A DNA stretch of 64,000 bases from Osedax fenrisi (GCA_964019155.1 OZ025240.1:92626698-92690697); one strand, 5' to 3'; positions 12,864-26,296 are shown, counted from the first letter of the stretch. Program-made: numbers and translations. The notes: generated by a model from the letters alone, not told the origin.

Positions 12864-13835
12864 GGGGAAAGTCCCTGATAACCGACCCCCTCCTAATACC
12901 GACCCCCTCTCGTATCTCAGTAAATATAAGAGTTATCAAAAAATTATATATACATGAACTGTTAGTAATTTAATGATAAATATGAATACGTATTTTGTTT
13001 TAAAAAATATTTAATCCTAAAATTATTATTTAATAAAATGTAATATTCTGTTTTTACTTTTTAAATATTTGAATAATAACTTTTTTTAAATCATTTTAAG
13101 TATTTTATTATTTAAAAGAAAAATTAATACTGCACATATTATTGTAGATCTATAACATTTTTATAACTATTATAAAAATAATTTAATTTGAATAACTATT
13201 AACCTATATATCTTAATTACAGCAACACATATTATTTTCCTATTACCGACCCCCTAAAGTACCACAATACCAACCCCATGTGATTTATAATATCCAATCA
13301 AAATAGATCCGTATTTTACTTTAAAATATGTCGTAAGTTGTTTGTGTATCATTGATATAGATTTAGGAATCATGATTCCAGTTGATTATATACATACTGA
13401 TTAATAAATAAATATTAAATAATAATATACACTATTTTAATATAATTACTATCAAGTTTAAATTCAAATTTAATATTACTATTAAAACATAAATTATATA
13501 CAAAATAAATTGCGTGAATATTATAATTAATTATATTTATGTATATCTACTATTTTTATTGGATATTATAATACTACACTTATTTATATTACGATTATTT
13601 AGGGGGTCGGTAATAGGAGAACGGGGTCGGTATTAGGTACATGTATACGATTACCGACCCCCCTGTTTATCCTTATAAATATAATTATATCAAAAATATA
13701 AAATAGCCACATTATTCATTACCATAATTAGAAAATTGCTATTATCCTAATTACAAAATTTCAAATAAATATATTTAATATTGAATAAGTTAATACAAAT
13801 AATCATTTAGGGGTCGGTAATCGGAGACTTTCCCC
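12864..13835. mobile_element. TIR DNA element with repeated ACCGACCCC sites (972 bp)
   Basis: The left end (GGGGAAAGTCCCTGATAACC, 12864) and the reverse complement of the right end (GGGGAAAGTCTCCGATTACC, ending 13835) form a TIR of about 27 bases. Including one more base on each side, TAT flanks both ends. The motif ACCGACCCC or its complement occurs eight times (12881, 12898, 13245, 13269 as ACCAACCCC, 13602, 13623, 13653, 13810), often in pairs. The interior is AT-rich without coding capacity. A related end lies at 61003. Confidence 0.8.
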
Positions 13836-14006
13836 TTATTTTATTGTTTCAATTAATAATAAATGTAAACTCATTAATTTTAAATTATTATTTAACTTAT
13901 GTTACTCATTAACTTAATTAACCTAATGCTATTATTATTAAGTTATATTATCCATAACTATTTTATTGATGTGTTTATTTTAAAATATATTATTGAATTA
14001 AAATGA

Positions 14007-14045
<39 letters not shown>

Positions 14046-14919
14046 GTGTATTTGTAAATATATGTATATGTATATGTATATATTTGTATGTGTGTTAAAA
14101 TGATGAATTTTCTTTATTCATTCATATTAAATGTATTATAAAAATAAACTTGAAATCTAATCAAATCAAATATGTTTGTTTGTGTTTGATGTAAATAGGT
14201 GTACAATTCTGTGAAGTTACTCATTTGTATACACAAGTAAATACATACGATAATATTAAGTGGGCATATACATATATACATAGAATATATATATATATAT
14301 ATATATATAGACTAAGTATAATACAAACTAGTATATACAAATAAGCATACAATAGTGTATGGAGTTTATTGGTAAACACACACTTGAGCGAATCACATGA
14401 TCAACACGTGTGTATCAACTATTCAGGTTATAGCCTACTAGCCGACCATAACGAGTGTACACTCATTGGTGTATATCAACCTGTCTCGATTGTCACCGGT
14501 ACAGTATATCGGGTATACCTATGCGTCATGAATATTAAGTTAGTTTCATCGGAATAGAATTTATTATCATAAATATTATGTTAATATAAATATATGATGA
14601 TAATGATGATGATATTCGGTTTATTTGCACTAAAATGGGGCCATATAGACCCCTTCGCTCGTGCGGGAAGAAAATAATAATAAAATAATAGTAATACGAT
14701 AATAATTTAATAATAATATACATTGAATATACCACGGACAACGATACTAAATAATAAAGGATTATTATATACTAAAGTCTGCATTTATATGGTGTAATGT
14801 TATATACTACAGACTGCATTGATATAGTGGAGTGTAATATAATAATAAGATAATAATAATACAATAACAATTTAATAATGATATACATTCAATATAATAC
14901 GGACAAAAATAATAAGTTA
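13836..14919. other. Spacer with TA/TG microsatellites and a GC-richer patch
   Basis: TA and TG tracts lie near 14007-14100 and 14288-14310. A GC-richer patch at 14360-14530 contains an open frame (14369-14557) with no domain I recognise. A TATACTA...CTGCATT duplication lies at 14770-14825. Confidence 0.4.
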
Positions 14920-16226
14920 GATGATTTAATGATTATGAGTAGAGAAGTAAGATTTATAAATCTTTTGTGGGATCTAATAGAATAAATGGTAGGAGGGAGG
15001 GAATTCAATAGGGTTGGACCGGAATTTTTAAAAGCTCTAGAATTTAGGGAAGTTTTACTAGAGTTCTGGGAGATAAGTAGAGGAGCATTTTGGTAATGAA
15101 GAGAAGATAATCTAGTACGTTTTTTAATTAGATCAGAGATATAGCTAGGTGTAAAAGAATATATTGATTTATGGATTATAGATAGTATACGTAATTTACA
15201 CCTGAGGGAGAAGGGTACCCCCTAAGAGATGATTGATGATATGTTGTAGTAGAGTGTCCCAGTCGTGTTATACAGTAAGTAGTATAATATTTATACCCTT
15301 ACTACGTATACGTATTGAGGAACGGATTATCCGATTAAGTGGATCAGTAGCTTTAGAAGGAAGTAAATTCAGTAGGGAAGAACAGTAGTCAATTCGGGAA
15401 GTACGAGAGCATTACTTAGAGTTTTAGTAAGGTTTCTGGAAAGTGATATCCGTATTTTTCTAATTCTGAAGAGATGAAAGTTGGAGGATTTTGTAATGGA
15501 TGATATATGATTCTTAAATGATAATTTGTCATCAAATACTAATCCTAGGTTTTTGGAGGAATGAGAAGGAGAAATAAAAATATTATTTAAAGTAAAGTTT
15601 GAAAAGGAAGTTTCAGAAGTAGATATGTTAAGTACAGTAGTCTTAGAGGAATTAATTAGTAGTTTATTGGAGAGGAGCCATACTCTTATGGCGTTAGCAC
15701 ACTCGATTAATTCTGAGTTAATGGTATTATGAGAATTTATAGGGAAAAAGGTAAACAGTTGAATATCATCAGAAAAAATATGGTAGTGAATATTTGAAAA
15801 TTTCTTAATTAGATCAGCAATAGAGCCGATATAAATAGAAAAGAGGGACGGACCTAGAACGGATCCTTGGGGAATACCGTGGTTAAGTGGAGAAAGAGGC
15901 GAGTAAGATTCAATCATAATAGAGATATTTCGGTTAGTCAGATATGAAGTAAACCATTTTAACGCTAAGCCAGATATACCCATCAAAGTAAGTCGTGAGA
16001 TTAATATGTTATGGTCCAGGGTATCAAAAGCAGATGAGATATCAAGTAGGATTAGCTGGCAACACGTGTTGCTATTTAAGGTAGATAATATTGTGTCAGT
16101 AATACGTAGGAGGGCTGTTTCGGTTGAATGGCCCTTACGAAAAGCGCTTTGAAACGGGTCGAAAAGATTATGTGTATTTATATGGGCGATGAGTTGTTTG
16201 GAAACAATTCTTTATAATATTTTACA
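14920..16226 (-). pseudogene. L2/CR1-like non-LTR reverse transcriptase, 5'-truncated
   Basis: Reading on the minus strand, homology starts at about 16226 with KIL*RIVSKQL, where a stop replaces the Glu of KILERIV. It continues open to 15369. Motifs in order: QSAFRKGHSTETALL, LLDISSAFDTLDH (catalytic Asp), GIPQGSVLGPSLF, and FSDD in the place of YADD. The frame from its first Met (15986) has 205 codons. Past 15369 frameshifts intervene, but the 3' coding end is recognisable to about 14930: PSYISDLIKKRTRL, SRAFKNSGPTLLNSLPPTI. No 5' endonuclease domain is present, as expected for a truncated insertion. The enzyme would copy element RNA at the target site; this copy is dead. Confidence 0.85.
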
Positions 16227-17266
16227 TAATATATATGTGTACTATATAAGTACATATAATATAACAATATACATTTATATACTGTCCATGCATTAAATAT
16301 AGTTGCTACCAACTATATATATATATATATATATATGCGCATATATTCATGTGCAATTATTAAGTAATATATCTAAATTTGTATAATTACATTCTTAACA
16401 ATAATGTATTTATAACTTTAATAATTCATTATAAATTATATTATATACATTTTTATAAAATTGTATATCAAAATTGTTATATTTATAAAAATTAATATTG
16501 GTAAAATTCTCGTTTTAATAATAGTTATTATTAATGAGATATACGGGATATTATTTTAAATTAGATATATTTCTTCTTTTATTGAAAATTCAAAATCTCA
16601 AGAAATTATTAATTTTTTACATAATTTTAAATACATATGTAATATTATACATATAATATTATATTAATATTCACAATGTTAATATATATATAATGAATAT
16701 TGCAATAATAAGATTTCGTTGTTAAGTTTTGAAAATATTTATGTTTTAAAAAAGGACAATAAAATTTATAAAAACTGATTAATATTTATTAAATATATAA
16801 TTATCTTAATATATAACTGTATACATTTACATTTAATATAATAAAAACATAATAACAGATATAATAATTTTCATTATATTTACATCGATTAATTTCTAGA
16901 TACATATTAAATAAAAATATTAATTCTATCATTTTTTGGCATTTTATTTTACTTATAATTTTATCAAAATAAGTAGCATACTAAAAGCACATTTTGATAC
17001 TTTATAGATTTAACCTATAATATATTGTAGAGTATATTTTCAATAAATAATTTTAAATATTTAAAAAAATAATTTGAATAAGCGTATTCCTACTTAAGTT
17101 TTGAAGTATATATATATACATATATAATGTATCGATTATTTCTATTATTTAATTATATATAACTAATTATAATAAATAACTAATTATATATAATACATAA
17201 TATATAACCAATTATGAGTATTAATAATAATAAATTAATTAATTATTAAGTAGTCTATTTAATATT

Positions 17267-17314
<48 letters not shown>

Positions 17315-17828
17315 TATATAAACATATATATAATAAAAATATATTGCTGGTATTACTGATAATGGAAATTGTAATGGTCGATCTAACGGAAGGACACCGA
17401 CCTGGCCAGTCTAGGAAAAAGAACTGGACTAAAAGGAAGAAAGTCAGCGATAGAAAAAATACAAAATTCGATGGTGTGTTAGCTATAATCAAGGATGTGT
17501 TGTTAATTTAATTTTAAAAATAAATACTATCAATCTATCAAATAATATACTTTTAATATTATATTACTATATGCATATATATATATATATATATATATAG
17601 TAATAACTAAATATTATTATATATACTATTTAATAAAATATTGTTGATATTTAATTTTAAATGTATATAGAATTACTTATAACTATACAAATGTTAATGT
17701 AATAATGTAGGTTCAATATTACTTATCAGTGATAACTTATCAACTATATATATGATGTAGTGATTAATATGTATGTAATGCAATACATATAGGTAAGAAC
17801 TACCGATATTCTGTATTTAAAAAAAAAA
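16227..17828. other. AT-rich spacer with an unassigned GC-richer patch
   Basis: TA tracts lie near 16316-16336, 17268-17310 and 17576-17600. A patch at 17345-17505 is clearly GC-richer (GGAAGGACACCGACCTGGCC) and may be a transposon scrap or an exon, but I recognise nothing in it. Confidence 0.4.
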
Positions 17829-18325
17829 TGTTATTACAAAACCGAAAAACTCTTATAAATATGATGGGGTTCATTCAGATCAAAATATTTTAAATTTTAA
17901 TAATCTGACTAATATAAATTGGTCTTTCATTTTAACTCAATCTGATATTCATATATCTTTTACAAATTTTATTTCTACATTAACTAATGCATATTATATA
18001 TGTTGTCCATTAAAAAAAGTAAAATTAAATTTGGAGTTTATGATAAACCATGGCTAAACCCTTCCATCATTATGTGTATAGGTAAAAAGTATAAAATGTA
18101 TACAAAATCTTTAAATAATCATTCACTAATAAATGTATATACAAATTATAAAAATTGCTTAATGAAAATATTAAAATAAACAGAGAAAAATATTATGAAA
18201 ATAAAATAAAAAATAATAATATTAAAAATACTTTGCGTACTTTAATAAAGTTATAGGAAATAATAAAAAATCAGGAACTATTATTGATAATAAATTAACA
18301 AATTTACAAATTGATAATATGTTTA
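17829..18325 (+). pseudogene. Non-LTR ORF2 scrap between endonuclease and RT, interrupted by element B
   Basis: Frames on the plus strand give NLTNINWSFILTQSD, then after a frameshift KPWLNPSI and KKYKMYTKSLNNHS, then YENKIKNNN and NNKLTNLQIDNMF. This order matches the linker before the RT domain of Jockey/CR1-type elements (KPW[LI]...K...Y...YK-x-YKN...). Homology stops exactly at 18325, where the CCCAG end of composite element B begins, so B probably inserted into this element. The matching downstream half is not found in the window. Confidence 0.65.
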
Positions 18326-19029
18326 CCCAGTATTCAATACTCGTGTTTAACTTGGATCAAACTGGGAAGCTGGGGGAAACTGGGGTAATCTGGTGCAAAC
18401 TTGGATCTAGGTGGTGTAAACTTGGATTTAGCTGATCCATATTTAACTAGTTGAAACTTGGATCATTATACCACAGTTTGATCCAAGTTATTTTTTTAAA
18501 CTGAGATAAACTTGGATTAGCTGATCCATATTTAACTAGTTGAAACTTGGATCATTATACCACAGTTTGATCCAAGTTATTTTTTTAAACTGGTGTAAAC
18601 TTGGATTTAGCTGATCTATATTTAACTAGTTGAAACTTGGATCATTATACTATAGTTTGATCCAAGTTATTTTTTTTAAACTGAGATAAACTTGGATTTA
18701 GCTGATCCATATTTAACTAGTTGAAACTTGGATCATTATACCACAGTTTGATCCAAGTTATTTTTTTAAACTGAGATAAACTCGGATTTAGCTGATCCAT
18801 ATTTAACTAGTTGAAACTTGGATCATTATACCATAGTTTGATCCAAGTTATTTTTTTAAACTGAGATAAACTTCGATTTAGCTGATCCATATTTAACTAG
18901 TTGAAACTTGTATCATTATACTACAGTTTGATCCAAGTTATTTTTTTAAACTGAGATCAACTTGGATTTAGCTGACCCATATTTATCTAGTTGAAACTTG
19001 GATCATTATATCACAGTTTACTTACTTAC

Positions 19030-20120
19030 TTACTTATGTTGAGCTCTCGCTCGAATTTTCTTTTCCTTTATACTCCAAACATCTCTGTCCAACATCATCG
19101 TCTTTATCTCATGTATATCGTCTAGTCCTATGTCTTCTCTTAGATTATCTACATAAGTGATGGTTTTGCGACCTCTTCTTGCACTACCATTTGTCGGTTC
19201 CCAAAGGACAAGTTTATGAGCCATTTCGTTGTCATGTTTCATCAAATGACCTGCAAGTTTTAGTCTTCTTTCTTTTATTACTTCAGATATTCTTGAGAGT
19301 CCATTATATTGCGTTATGTTATTGATTTTCTCTTTCCAGGATATGTTTAAAGCCATTCGGAGAAGTCTGGTGTAACATCCATCTATTCGTTTATTCATAG
19401 TTTTTGTAGTTGTCCATGTTTCAGCACCATATGTGTATATTGTTTCAATCGAGCCCTGAATATTCTAACTTTAAGTGAGTCTCTTATGCTTGATTTCCAT
19501 AATTTCTTCATCTTATTAGCGGATGACCAGGCTAGTGCTTTACGAATATTGAAGTCTTTTTCTGAGCTTTGCATCCATGACCCTAGATATTTAAAGTTAT
19601 ATACTATTTTGATTTCATTATTGATTATGGTGTGTATATGTTGGTTATTGTCTATACCGAAATACATGGCTTCTGTCTTTTTACAGTTTATCTTTAGACC
19701 TATATTTCCACATTCTTCTTCTTCTCTCTGAAGCTGTATTTGTGCTTCTTCAATATGTTTACTAAAAAGAGCTACGTCGTCTGCATAGCTGAAATCTGTA
19801 ACGTTTACTGCTGGATGTCTCCTACTTTTCTTTCTCTCTATTTCAAAACCTATTTCGCTCTCTCGTCCATCTATTGCTAGTCGCATAGCATAGTCTAAAG
19901 CTATAATGAATAGGAATTGAGCTAGAGTATCTCCTTGCAGTACTCCATTTTGAATAAGGAAAGTTTCAGTGATTCCATCAGGCATTATTACTTGCGCTTT
20001 TAAGTTACTGTGAAGATATTTTATAGCTCTTATTAGTATTTCTGGAATTCCATAAATCTTGAGAATTTTCTGCTCTATCGATGCTGTCGAAAGCACAATG
20101 TACTGTCACGTTACATCATA
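19030..20120 (-). pseudogene. Longest captured non-LTR reverse transcriptase relic (element B)
   Basis: Two overlapping frames cover one RT C-terminal half. The first (20096-19395, 233 codons) has GVLQGDTLAQFLF at residues 51-63, the catalytic YADD at 104-107, and INCKKTEAMYFG. The second (19398-19030, 122 codons) has the terminal RIDGCYTRLLRMALNISW, GHLMKHDNEMAHKLVLWEP and DRDVWSIKEKKIRARAQHK. A one-base shift near 19455 breaks the YGAETW region. Upstream, AFDSIDRA at 20097-20120 shows that the RT core starts here and that the fingers and endonuclease are missing. The (TTAC)n after the stop is the 3' tail. The clade is uncertain (RTE/Jockey-like). Confidence 0.85.
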
Positions 20121-20752
20121 TCATACTTTCAGACCACCGTACTGTCACGTTATATCATATTGTAATGTTACGTTACATCATATCATACTTTCAGACCACA
20201 GTACTGTCACGTTATATCATATTGTAATGTCACGTTACATCATATCATACTTTCAGCACACCTTACTGTCACGTTATATCATATTGTAATGTCACGTTAC
20301 ATCATATCATACAAATAATACAAATTTAATACAAATAATACTATTTATCACCTTCGAAGTGTATTTATTTACTATTTCAAACCTTCGAAGTGTATTTATT
20401 TACTATTCAAAACCTTCAAATACTTAATTTAACTATATGAAAACTTTGAATACATGATTTAATACAAATAATATTATGTATAACCTTCGAAGTGTATTTA
20501 TTTACTATTTCAAACCTTCGAAGTGTATTTATTTACTATTCAAAACCTTCAAATACTTAATGTCACTATATGAAAACTCATTAGAAATGAAAAATTTCCC
20601 AGTAACTAATCCTCTAGCACAACGTACTATCACGTTACATCATATCATACTTTCAGCACTCCGTACTGTCACGTTTTATCATATTGTAATGTCACGTTAA
20701 ATCATATCATACTTTCAGACCACCGTACTGTCACGTTATATCATTTCATACT
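20096..20752. repeat. 62-bp ATCATATCATACTTTCAG arrays flanking a TTCGAAGG array (element B)
   Basis: Units of about 62 bases built from GTCACGTTACATCATATCAT and TTTCAG(A/C)CACCGTACTG fill 20096-20310 and 20615-20752. The TTCGAAGG array (inverted) lies between them. The open frames at 20059-20289 and 20476-20700 are products of these repeats. The same array is in D (37428-37585, 38130-38275) and C (33700-33880). Confidence 0.75.
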
Positions 20753-22475
20753 GTCCCCTATAATTAATATAGTTATTATAATTATTATAATAATACCTAA
20801 TTCAGTTATACACTCAAATATAAATAAATTATACATATATATATATTCATATAATATATATATATATATATGCTTTTTTTAAGAATAATTTGTTTGCTAT
20901 ATTTGTGTTTATAAATGAGTGTTTAGATAATAGTACTGAACGATCCACCAAAATGTTCAACTGATAACATTGATTTCAAACGTTGTTTAATTATTATAGT
21001 TATTATAATTATTATAATAATACCTAACTCAGTTATATACCCAAATATAAATAAATTATACATATATATGCTTTTCTCTCAGAATAATTTATTTTCTATG
21101 TTTGAGTATATAAATGAGTGTTTAGATAAAAAGTACTGACGCGATCAACCTAATTTATTTTGCTATATATAAATAACATATGTATGCACAATTCAAGATA
21201 GACAATATTCTCAAATATAATTATGATGTATTGCATTTTATAAAATCTGTGAAAAAATTAAAATAAAAGTATGTATATTATTATACAATTAAAATATATA
21301 TGTTTAGCTATAGCATATAGCATATATACTATAGCAATACATGTAATATAGTTAAACTTGACCCCATAAATTTATCAATACATATCGGGGCCATATTCGA
21401 TATTCTCTACATAAATAATAATAATTTGTATATCATAAGTTGTAAAATATAGTATTAAATTATAAAATAATAAATAACTAAGTTAAACTTATTATATTAT
21501 CACATATTATTCAAAGTTATAATTTATTCATAAGCTTATATCTTTATATTTATAAAATTGTATAAAACTAAATAAAATTAATAATATTGTTTTCAAATTA
21601 AAATTAATAGTGTAAAAAATAGTGTATAAAATAAATAATAATAATTATTACGAAATATACTATTAAATTATAAATAAATAAGTGTAAAAATATAAGAAAA
21701 TAATATAAAGACAGGTAAACAGATAAAATATATACTTTATAAAAATATAAATTAAAAATATATTTTTTCATAGTCAATTGATATTCCATTACAAGTTTTA
21801 CTTTGGTTACACTATTTGAATAAATTATGACAACAATTTAAAATTAATTAGATAAGTACACAATTTTAAATTTATTTTATTATAATAATAATAACATTAT
21901 AATCGTTTATAATATGATTATTATGTCGTTATAATCCGGATTATAATGATAATAAACATTGTTTACTTCCTGAATTAAAATTATTTATTTTATATAAATT
22001 TAAATAATTGAAACTCTATATTATACGTAAAAGTTACCTATATTGTATATTTATTATACATATTTTTGAATTCATAATTTGTATCATAAATTTATATAAT
22101 TTGAACTCTATATCACGAGTAAAAGGTACATAAATTGTATATTTATTTTACATATAATTATAATAATAATATTTAAATTATTATTCAATAATTACATATT
22201 TAATATGTTAATAATATGATATTATTTAATATTATATTATTTAAATATATCATATATTAATATAATAATTATATAATTATATGTGTATTAAATGTAACGA
22301 ATTACATATTATATTAAAGGTGCCATTAATTCGTAATTTGTATGACTATAATTGAAACTCTATTATATAGTCTATATTCCGCGTAAATGTACCTTAAATA
22401 TTATATTATTATAATAATTATATGTAACATATTTTCACTATAATATTGAATTCGTAATTTATATGACTAAATTTG

Positions 22476-22919
22476 GGGGAGGGTCATAACCGGATCGCAG
22501 GATCTAAATATGAGGCGTGTGTGTAAAGGGTTTAGACCGAAAAAGATCACACACGCACTAAAAACAACACACGCCATAACATACGCAATTTCTGCTGGCG
22601 AAAATTATGCCCGCGCATTAATTGGATACATAATTATATGAATCATATTATATGAATCATATATGAATGCATACTTATAAATGGAAATTATAGAACTGAC
22701 ATATATTTCCTTGATTATAGTATAGCGTGTATATATGTATATGTAAATATATATCTATATGTTATAAGTACATACAATATCAATAGAGTTCCTTACAGCA
22801 TGTTTAATTTCAAGTATAAATAATATATAATATATGTATGATAATATACCGTAATGATGAGAAACCCGTTATAATAATAGTCTTATAAATTAATTTATTC
22901 TAAATATTTTAGTTTTTAA
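22476..22919. other. GC-richer unassigned patch next to the breakpoint of element B
   Basis: 22473-22620 contains GGGGGAGGGTCATAACCGG and several CACACGC/GCGTGTGT words, then AT-rich DNA. No domain, RNA or repeat partner is recognised. Confidence 0.35.
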
Positions 22920-23935
22920 TTTATTCTAAATTAGAATTTACTTAATTGTAATGCGAATATTGTACGTATATAGGAGTTTTATATAGTTTATGAAAGACTG
23001 TTTAATTCCAAGTATAATCAATATATTATATGTATAAAATAATATAAAACAACGATACGTACATTAATAGAGTAATGTACCTCTACGTTATTTGCCTAAA
23101 ATTAATTTTCTTAAATAATATAAATAGGTATACCTAGGTATACCTATAACGTTTGCATTTACTTAATTTTAATGCGAATATTGTACGTATATAGGAGATT
23201 TATATAGTTTATGAAATACTGTTTAATTCCAAGTAGAAGCAATATATAATACGTATAAAATAATATAACACAACGATAGGTAAATTATTAGAGTAATGGT
23301 CCTATACGTTATTTTCCTAAAATTAATTTTCGAAATAATATAAATATCACGTTTGAATTTACTTAACTATAATGCGAATATTGTACGTATATAGGAGATT
23401 TATATAGTTTATGAAAGACTATTTAATTACAAATAGAATACATTTATTATATGTATATAATAATATAACACAACGATACGTAAATTATTATAGTAATGGT
23501 CTTATGCGTTATTTTCCTAAAATTAATTTTCGTAAATAATATAAATATCACGTTTGAATTTACTTAATTGTAATGCGAATATTGTACGTATATAGGAGTT
23601 TAATATAGTTTATTAAATACTATTTAATTACAAATAGAATACATTTATTATATGTATATAATAATATAACACAACGATACGTAAATTATTATAGTAATCA
23701 TCTTATAAGTTATTTTCCTAAAATTAATTTTCGAAAATATTATAAATATTAAGTTTGAAATTACTTAATTATAATGCGAATATTGTACGTACATAGGAGT
23801 TGTATATACTTTCTGAAATACTGTTTAATTCCAAGTAGAAGCAACTATAATATGTATATAATAATATAACACAACGATATGTAAATTATTAGAGTAATGG
23901 AACTAATTATTTTTCTAAAATTAATTAACAACTTT
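22920..23935. repeat. ~200-bp satellite, five copies
   Basis: Units begin near 22950, 23170, 23370, 23575 and 23775, each with AATGCGAATATTGTACGTAT, then AGGAG, GAAATACTGTTTAATTCCAAG, ATATAACACAACGATACGTA and TTTTCCTAAAATTAATTTTCG. Diverged units recur at 51180-51310 and 51730-51830. Each array is followed by a tRNA-like sequence. Confidence 0.8.
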
Positions 23936-24146
23936 CGATCCTATTCATAATAGTATTAAGGTAAACGTCATACAAATATAATAACATAACACAATTATAG
24001 GTAAACTGTTGTATTACGAATTATAATAGAAATAAAAAATAAATATTAATATTTATTAATTATCTATATTCTGATTTACTTTATAATTAAATCATAATAT
24101 TTACTCTATTATTAAATATATTCTTAATATATAATAAGATAATTAG

Positions 24147-24218
24147 CCGTGTTGTCTAGAGTGGTGTATTGTTAATCTATTTTTGGCCGAATGTCTGGGT
24201 TCGACTCCCCATCACGGA
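24147..24218 (+). tRNA. tRNA-like sequence (probable tRNA pseudogene or SINE head)
   Basis: 72 bases fold partly as a tRNA. The acceptor CCGTGTT pairs with ATCACGG at six of seven positions, the D-loop word AGTGGT is present, the anticodon stem GTTAA/TTGGC has two G-U pairs, and the T-loop is GGGTTCGACTCCC. The D-stem and outer T-stem pairs are poor, and position 33 is C rather than U, so a functional tRNA is unlikely. A run of T7 follows at 24222, which could serve as a Pol III terminator. Confidence 0.5.
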
Positions 24219-24539
24219 ACATTTTTTTATCTTTTTATAACATATAACTATTTTTTTAATATAGATATATAATATATGTTAATATATAATACTATATTAT
24301 TCTTCTAAATAGATTAATAGATTAATAATTTAACTTAATTGATAACTACATTATATTTACTGTTTTAAATATGTTGTTGTAATATAATCTATTAATTATT
24401 ATATATATATAAAGACAACCTTTATAATTTCATTATATTTACTGTTTTAAATATTTTTTTGTAATATAATATACAATTGATATTAATCGATTTATTTAGA
24501 ATAATAATTTAATATTATATATTAAAAAAATTAAAAATC

Positions 24540-25665
24540 CGATAAATGTCGAGTCGAGTACTGTTTGGATTTGGGTTTAGGTTTGAGTTTTCGACATTTT
24601 TTTAAAACATATTTTGTTATATTTTAAATATTTTTTGTATTTGTTAGCAATTATATATTTTAGAATAATCAGGAATAGCTATAATTAATACAAATAAATA
24701 GTCAAACAATCAAAAACCTAGCAACGCCGGGTAGGGTATGGCTACTAATATGTTGAAATATTTGTTATATTTAAAAAATATTTTTAGAAACTTTTTAAAA
24801 ATATATTTTATAATATTTTAAATTATTTTTTGTATTTTTACAAAATATTTTACGAATAAATCTTAAAAAGAACAACGCTAGATCTACATCGGATACAGTT
24901 AGATTTATTAAATATTAGTTAGAAGACAAAAATTAAAAATTAGCTATGCATAATTAGGAATAGCTATAATTAATAATTGATAGGCAAATAATTAAAAACC
25001 GATAAACGTCGGGTTGGGTAAGGCAAGCAATTTAAATTAGGAATAGTTATTATTAATAAATAATAGATATGAAAACAATCAAAAACCTAGCAACGCCGTG
25101 TCGGGACGGTTTGGGTTTTGGTTTTAGACATTTTTTTAAAACATATTTTGTAATAATTGAAATATTAGTTGTATTTTTGAATATATTTTTTAAAATATTT
25201 TCCCACTAATTTTTTAAATATTAAAATATTTTCTACATTTGTTTGTATTTCATCTAACATTTATTTTATTGTATATACATAATAGTTAGGTAAAAATTAA
25301 ATATAAATATTTAGCAATGCAGAATTAGTAATAGCTATAATTAATAAATAATAATTGGCAAACAATCAAAAACCGAGAAACGCCAGGTCCGGTACGGTTT
25401 GGGTTTAAGTTTGGGTTTTAGACATTTTTTAAAACATATTTTGTAATATTTGTAATATTTGTTGCATTTTTTAATATATTTCCACTAATTTGTTAGATAT
25501 CAAACAAATATTTTTCTATATTTTATTGTATTTTAGCTAACATTTATTTTATTGTATATATAGTAATGCAGAATCAGGAATAGGTATATAACCTATCTAT
25601 AATTAATAAATAATAGATAATAGGCAAATAATCAAAAACCGAGCAACGCCGGGTCGGGTACGGCT
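24540..25665 (+). repeat. Tandem units resembling Helitron 3' ends
   Basis: Six degenerate copies of AAAACC(G/T)AGCAACGCCGGG...GGGTACGG occur near 24540, 24715, 25000, 25085, 25370 and 25635, separated by GGTTTGGGTTTTAGACATTTT and AT-rich DNA. The last copy ends GGGTACGGCTAGT followed by AT. Helitron 3' ends are typically a GC-rich hairpin followed by CTRR and an AT host site. The resemblance is suggestive only. No Rep/helicase coding sequence is present. Confidence 0.45.
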
Positions 25666-26296
25666 AGTATATATATATAATTAAATAGACTTTCTTTTAT
25701 ATAATAGATATCTGAATATACACCTATATAAGGTCATACAAATTATGATATTTTCAAGTTTTATCATGTATATTAGTTTGATTAATTAATAACATTAAAT
25801 ACATATATTATGTTATTATTATTAATAATATGTTAAGTGAATAGATATATGTACATTAAATAATATAGAATCAATATTTATATACGTGGATTCACATTAA
25901 ATTTATAATATTAAAATGAACAATTTATTTTAATACAGCCTTATTTATTTCGATTAATAGGATCGATTAATCGATTAATATATGTCTTAAATATAAATTT
26001 ATATTTATACTTTAATATAAGTACAGTATATATAGTATATTAATTAATTTTATTGAAATTATTGAATTTTATATTGAATATAATATTCTGAATATATTGT
26101 AATTATTTTAAAGATAGATTCTATAGTTTATTGGGTTATACTCGATAATATTTGTAATTATATTATTATAATAATTATATATTTATATAATTATTATAAT
26201 TGTATATCTAATACATACTACAATACAATTAAATTAGGAATAAAATGGGAAATAAGCAAAACAATTTATTTAATATTTAGCTAACGCCAGCTATTA
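25666..26296. other. AT-rich, nothing recognised
   Basis: No gene or repeat beyond simple AT-rich DNA is seen. Confidence 0.5.

Larger units (their letters stand above)
18326..22475 (-). mobile_element. Composite TIR DNA element, copy B (one end present)
   Basis: The TIR at 18326-18357 begins CCCAGTATTCAATACTCGTG. Then follow the 90-bp array (18330-19020), (TTAC)n, the RT relic (19030-20120), a 62-bp-unit array (20096-20310), a TTCGAAGG array (20340-20600), a second 62-bp array (20615-20752), and a 1.7-kb AT-rich block colinear with element D (20760-22475 versus about 38280-39985). Similarity to D stops at 22475. The opposite TIR is absent, so the copy is truncated or rearranged. Confidence 0.8.

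Noticed and set aside
14369..14557. 62-codon open frame in a GC-richer patch
   Set aside because: No domain or conserved partner recognised; not enough to call a gene.
19486..19731. Plus-strand open frame of 81 codons
   Set aside because: Antisense shadow of the RT relic on the minus strand.
24147..24218. Functional tRNA gene
   Set aside because: D-stem and outer T-stem pairing is poor and position 33 is not U; the related copy at 52199-52270 has drifted, which fits a repeat.
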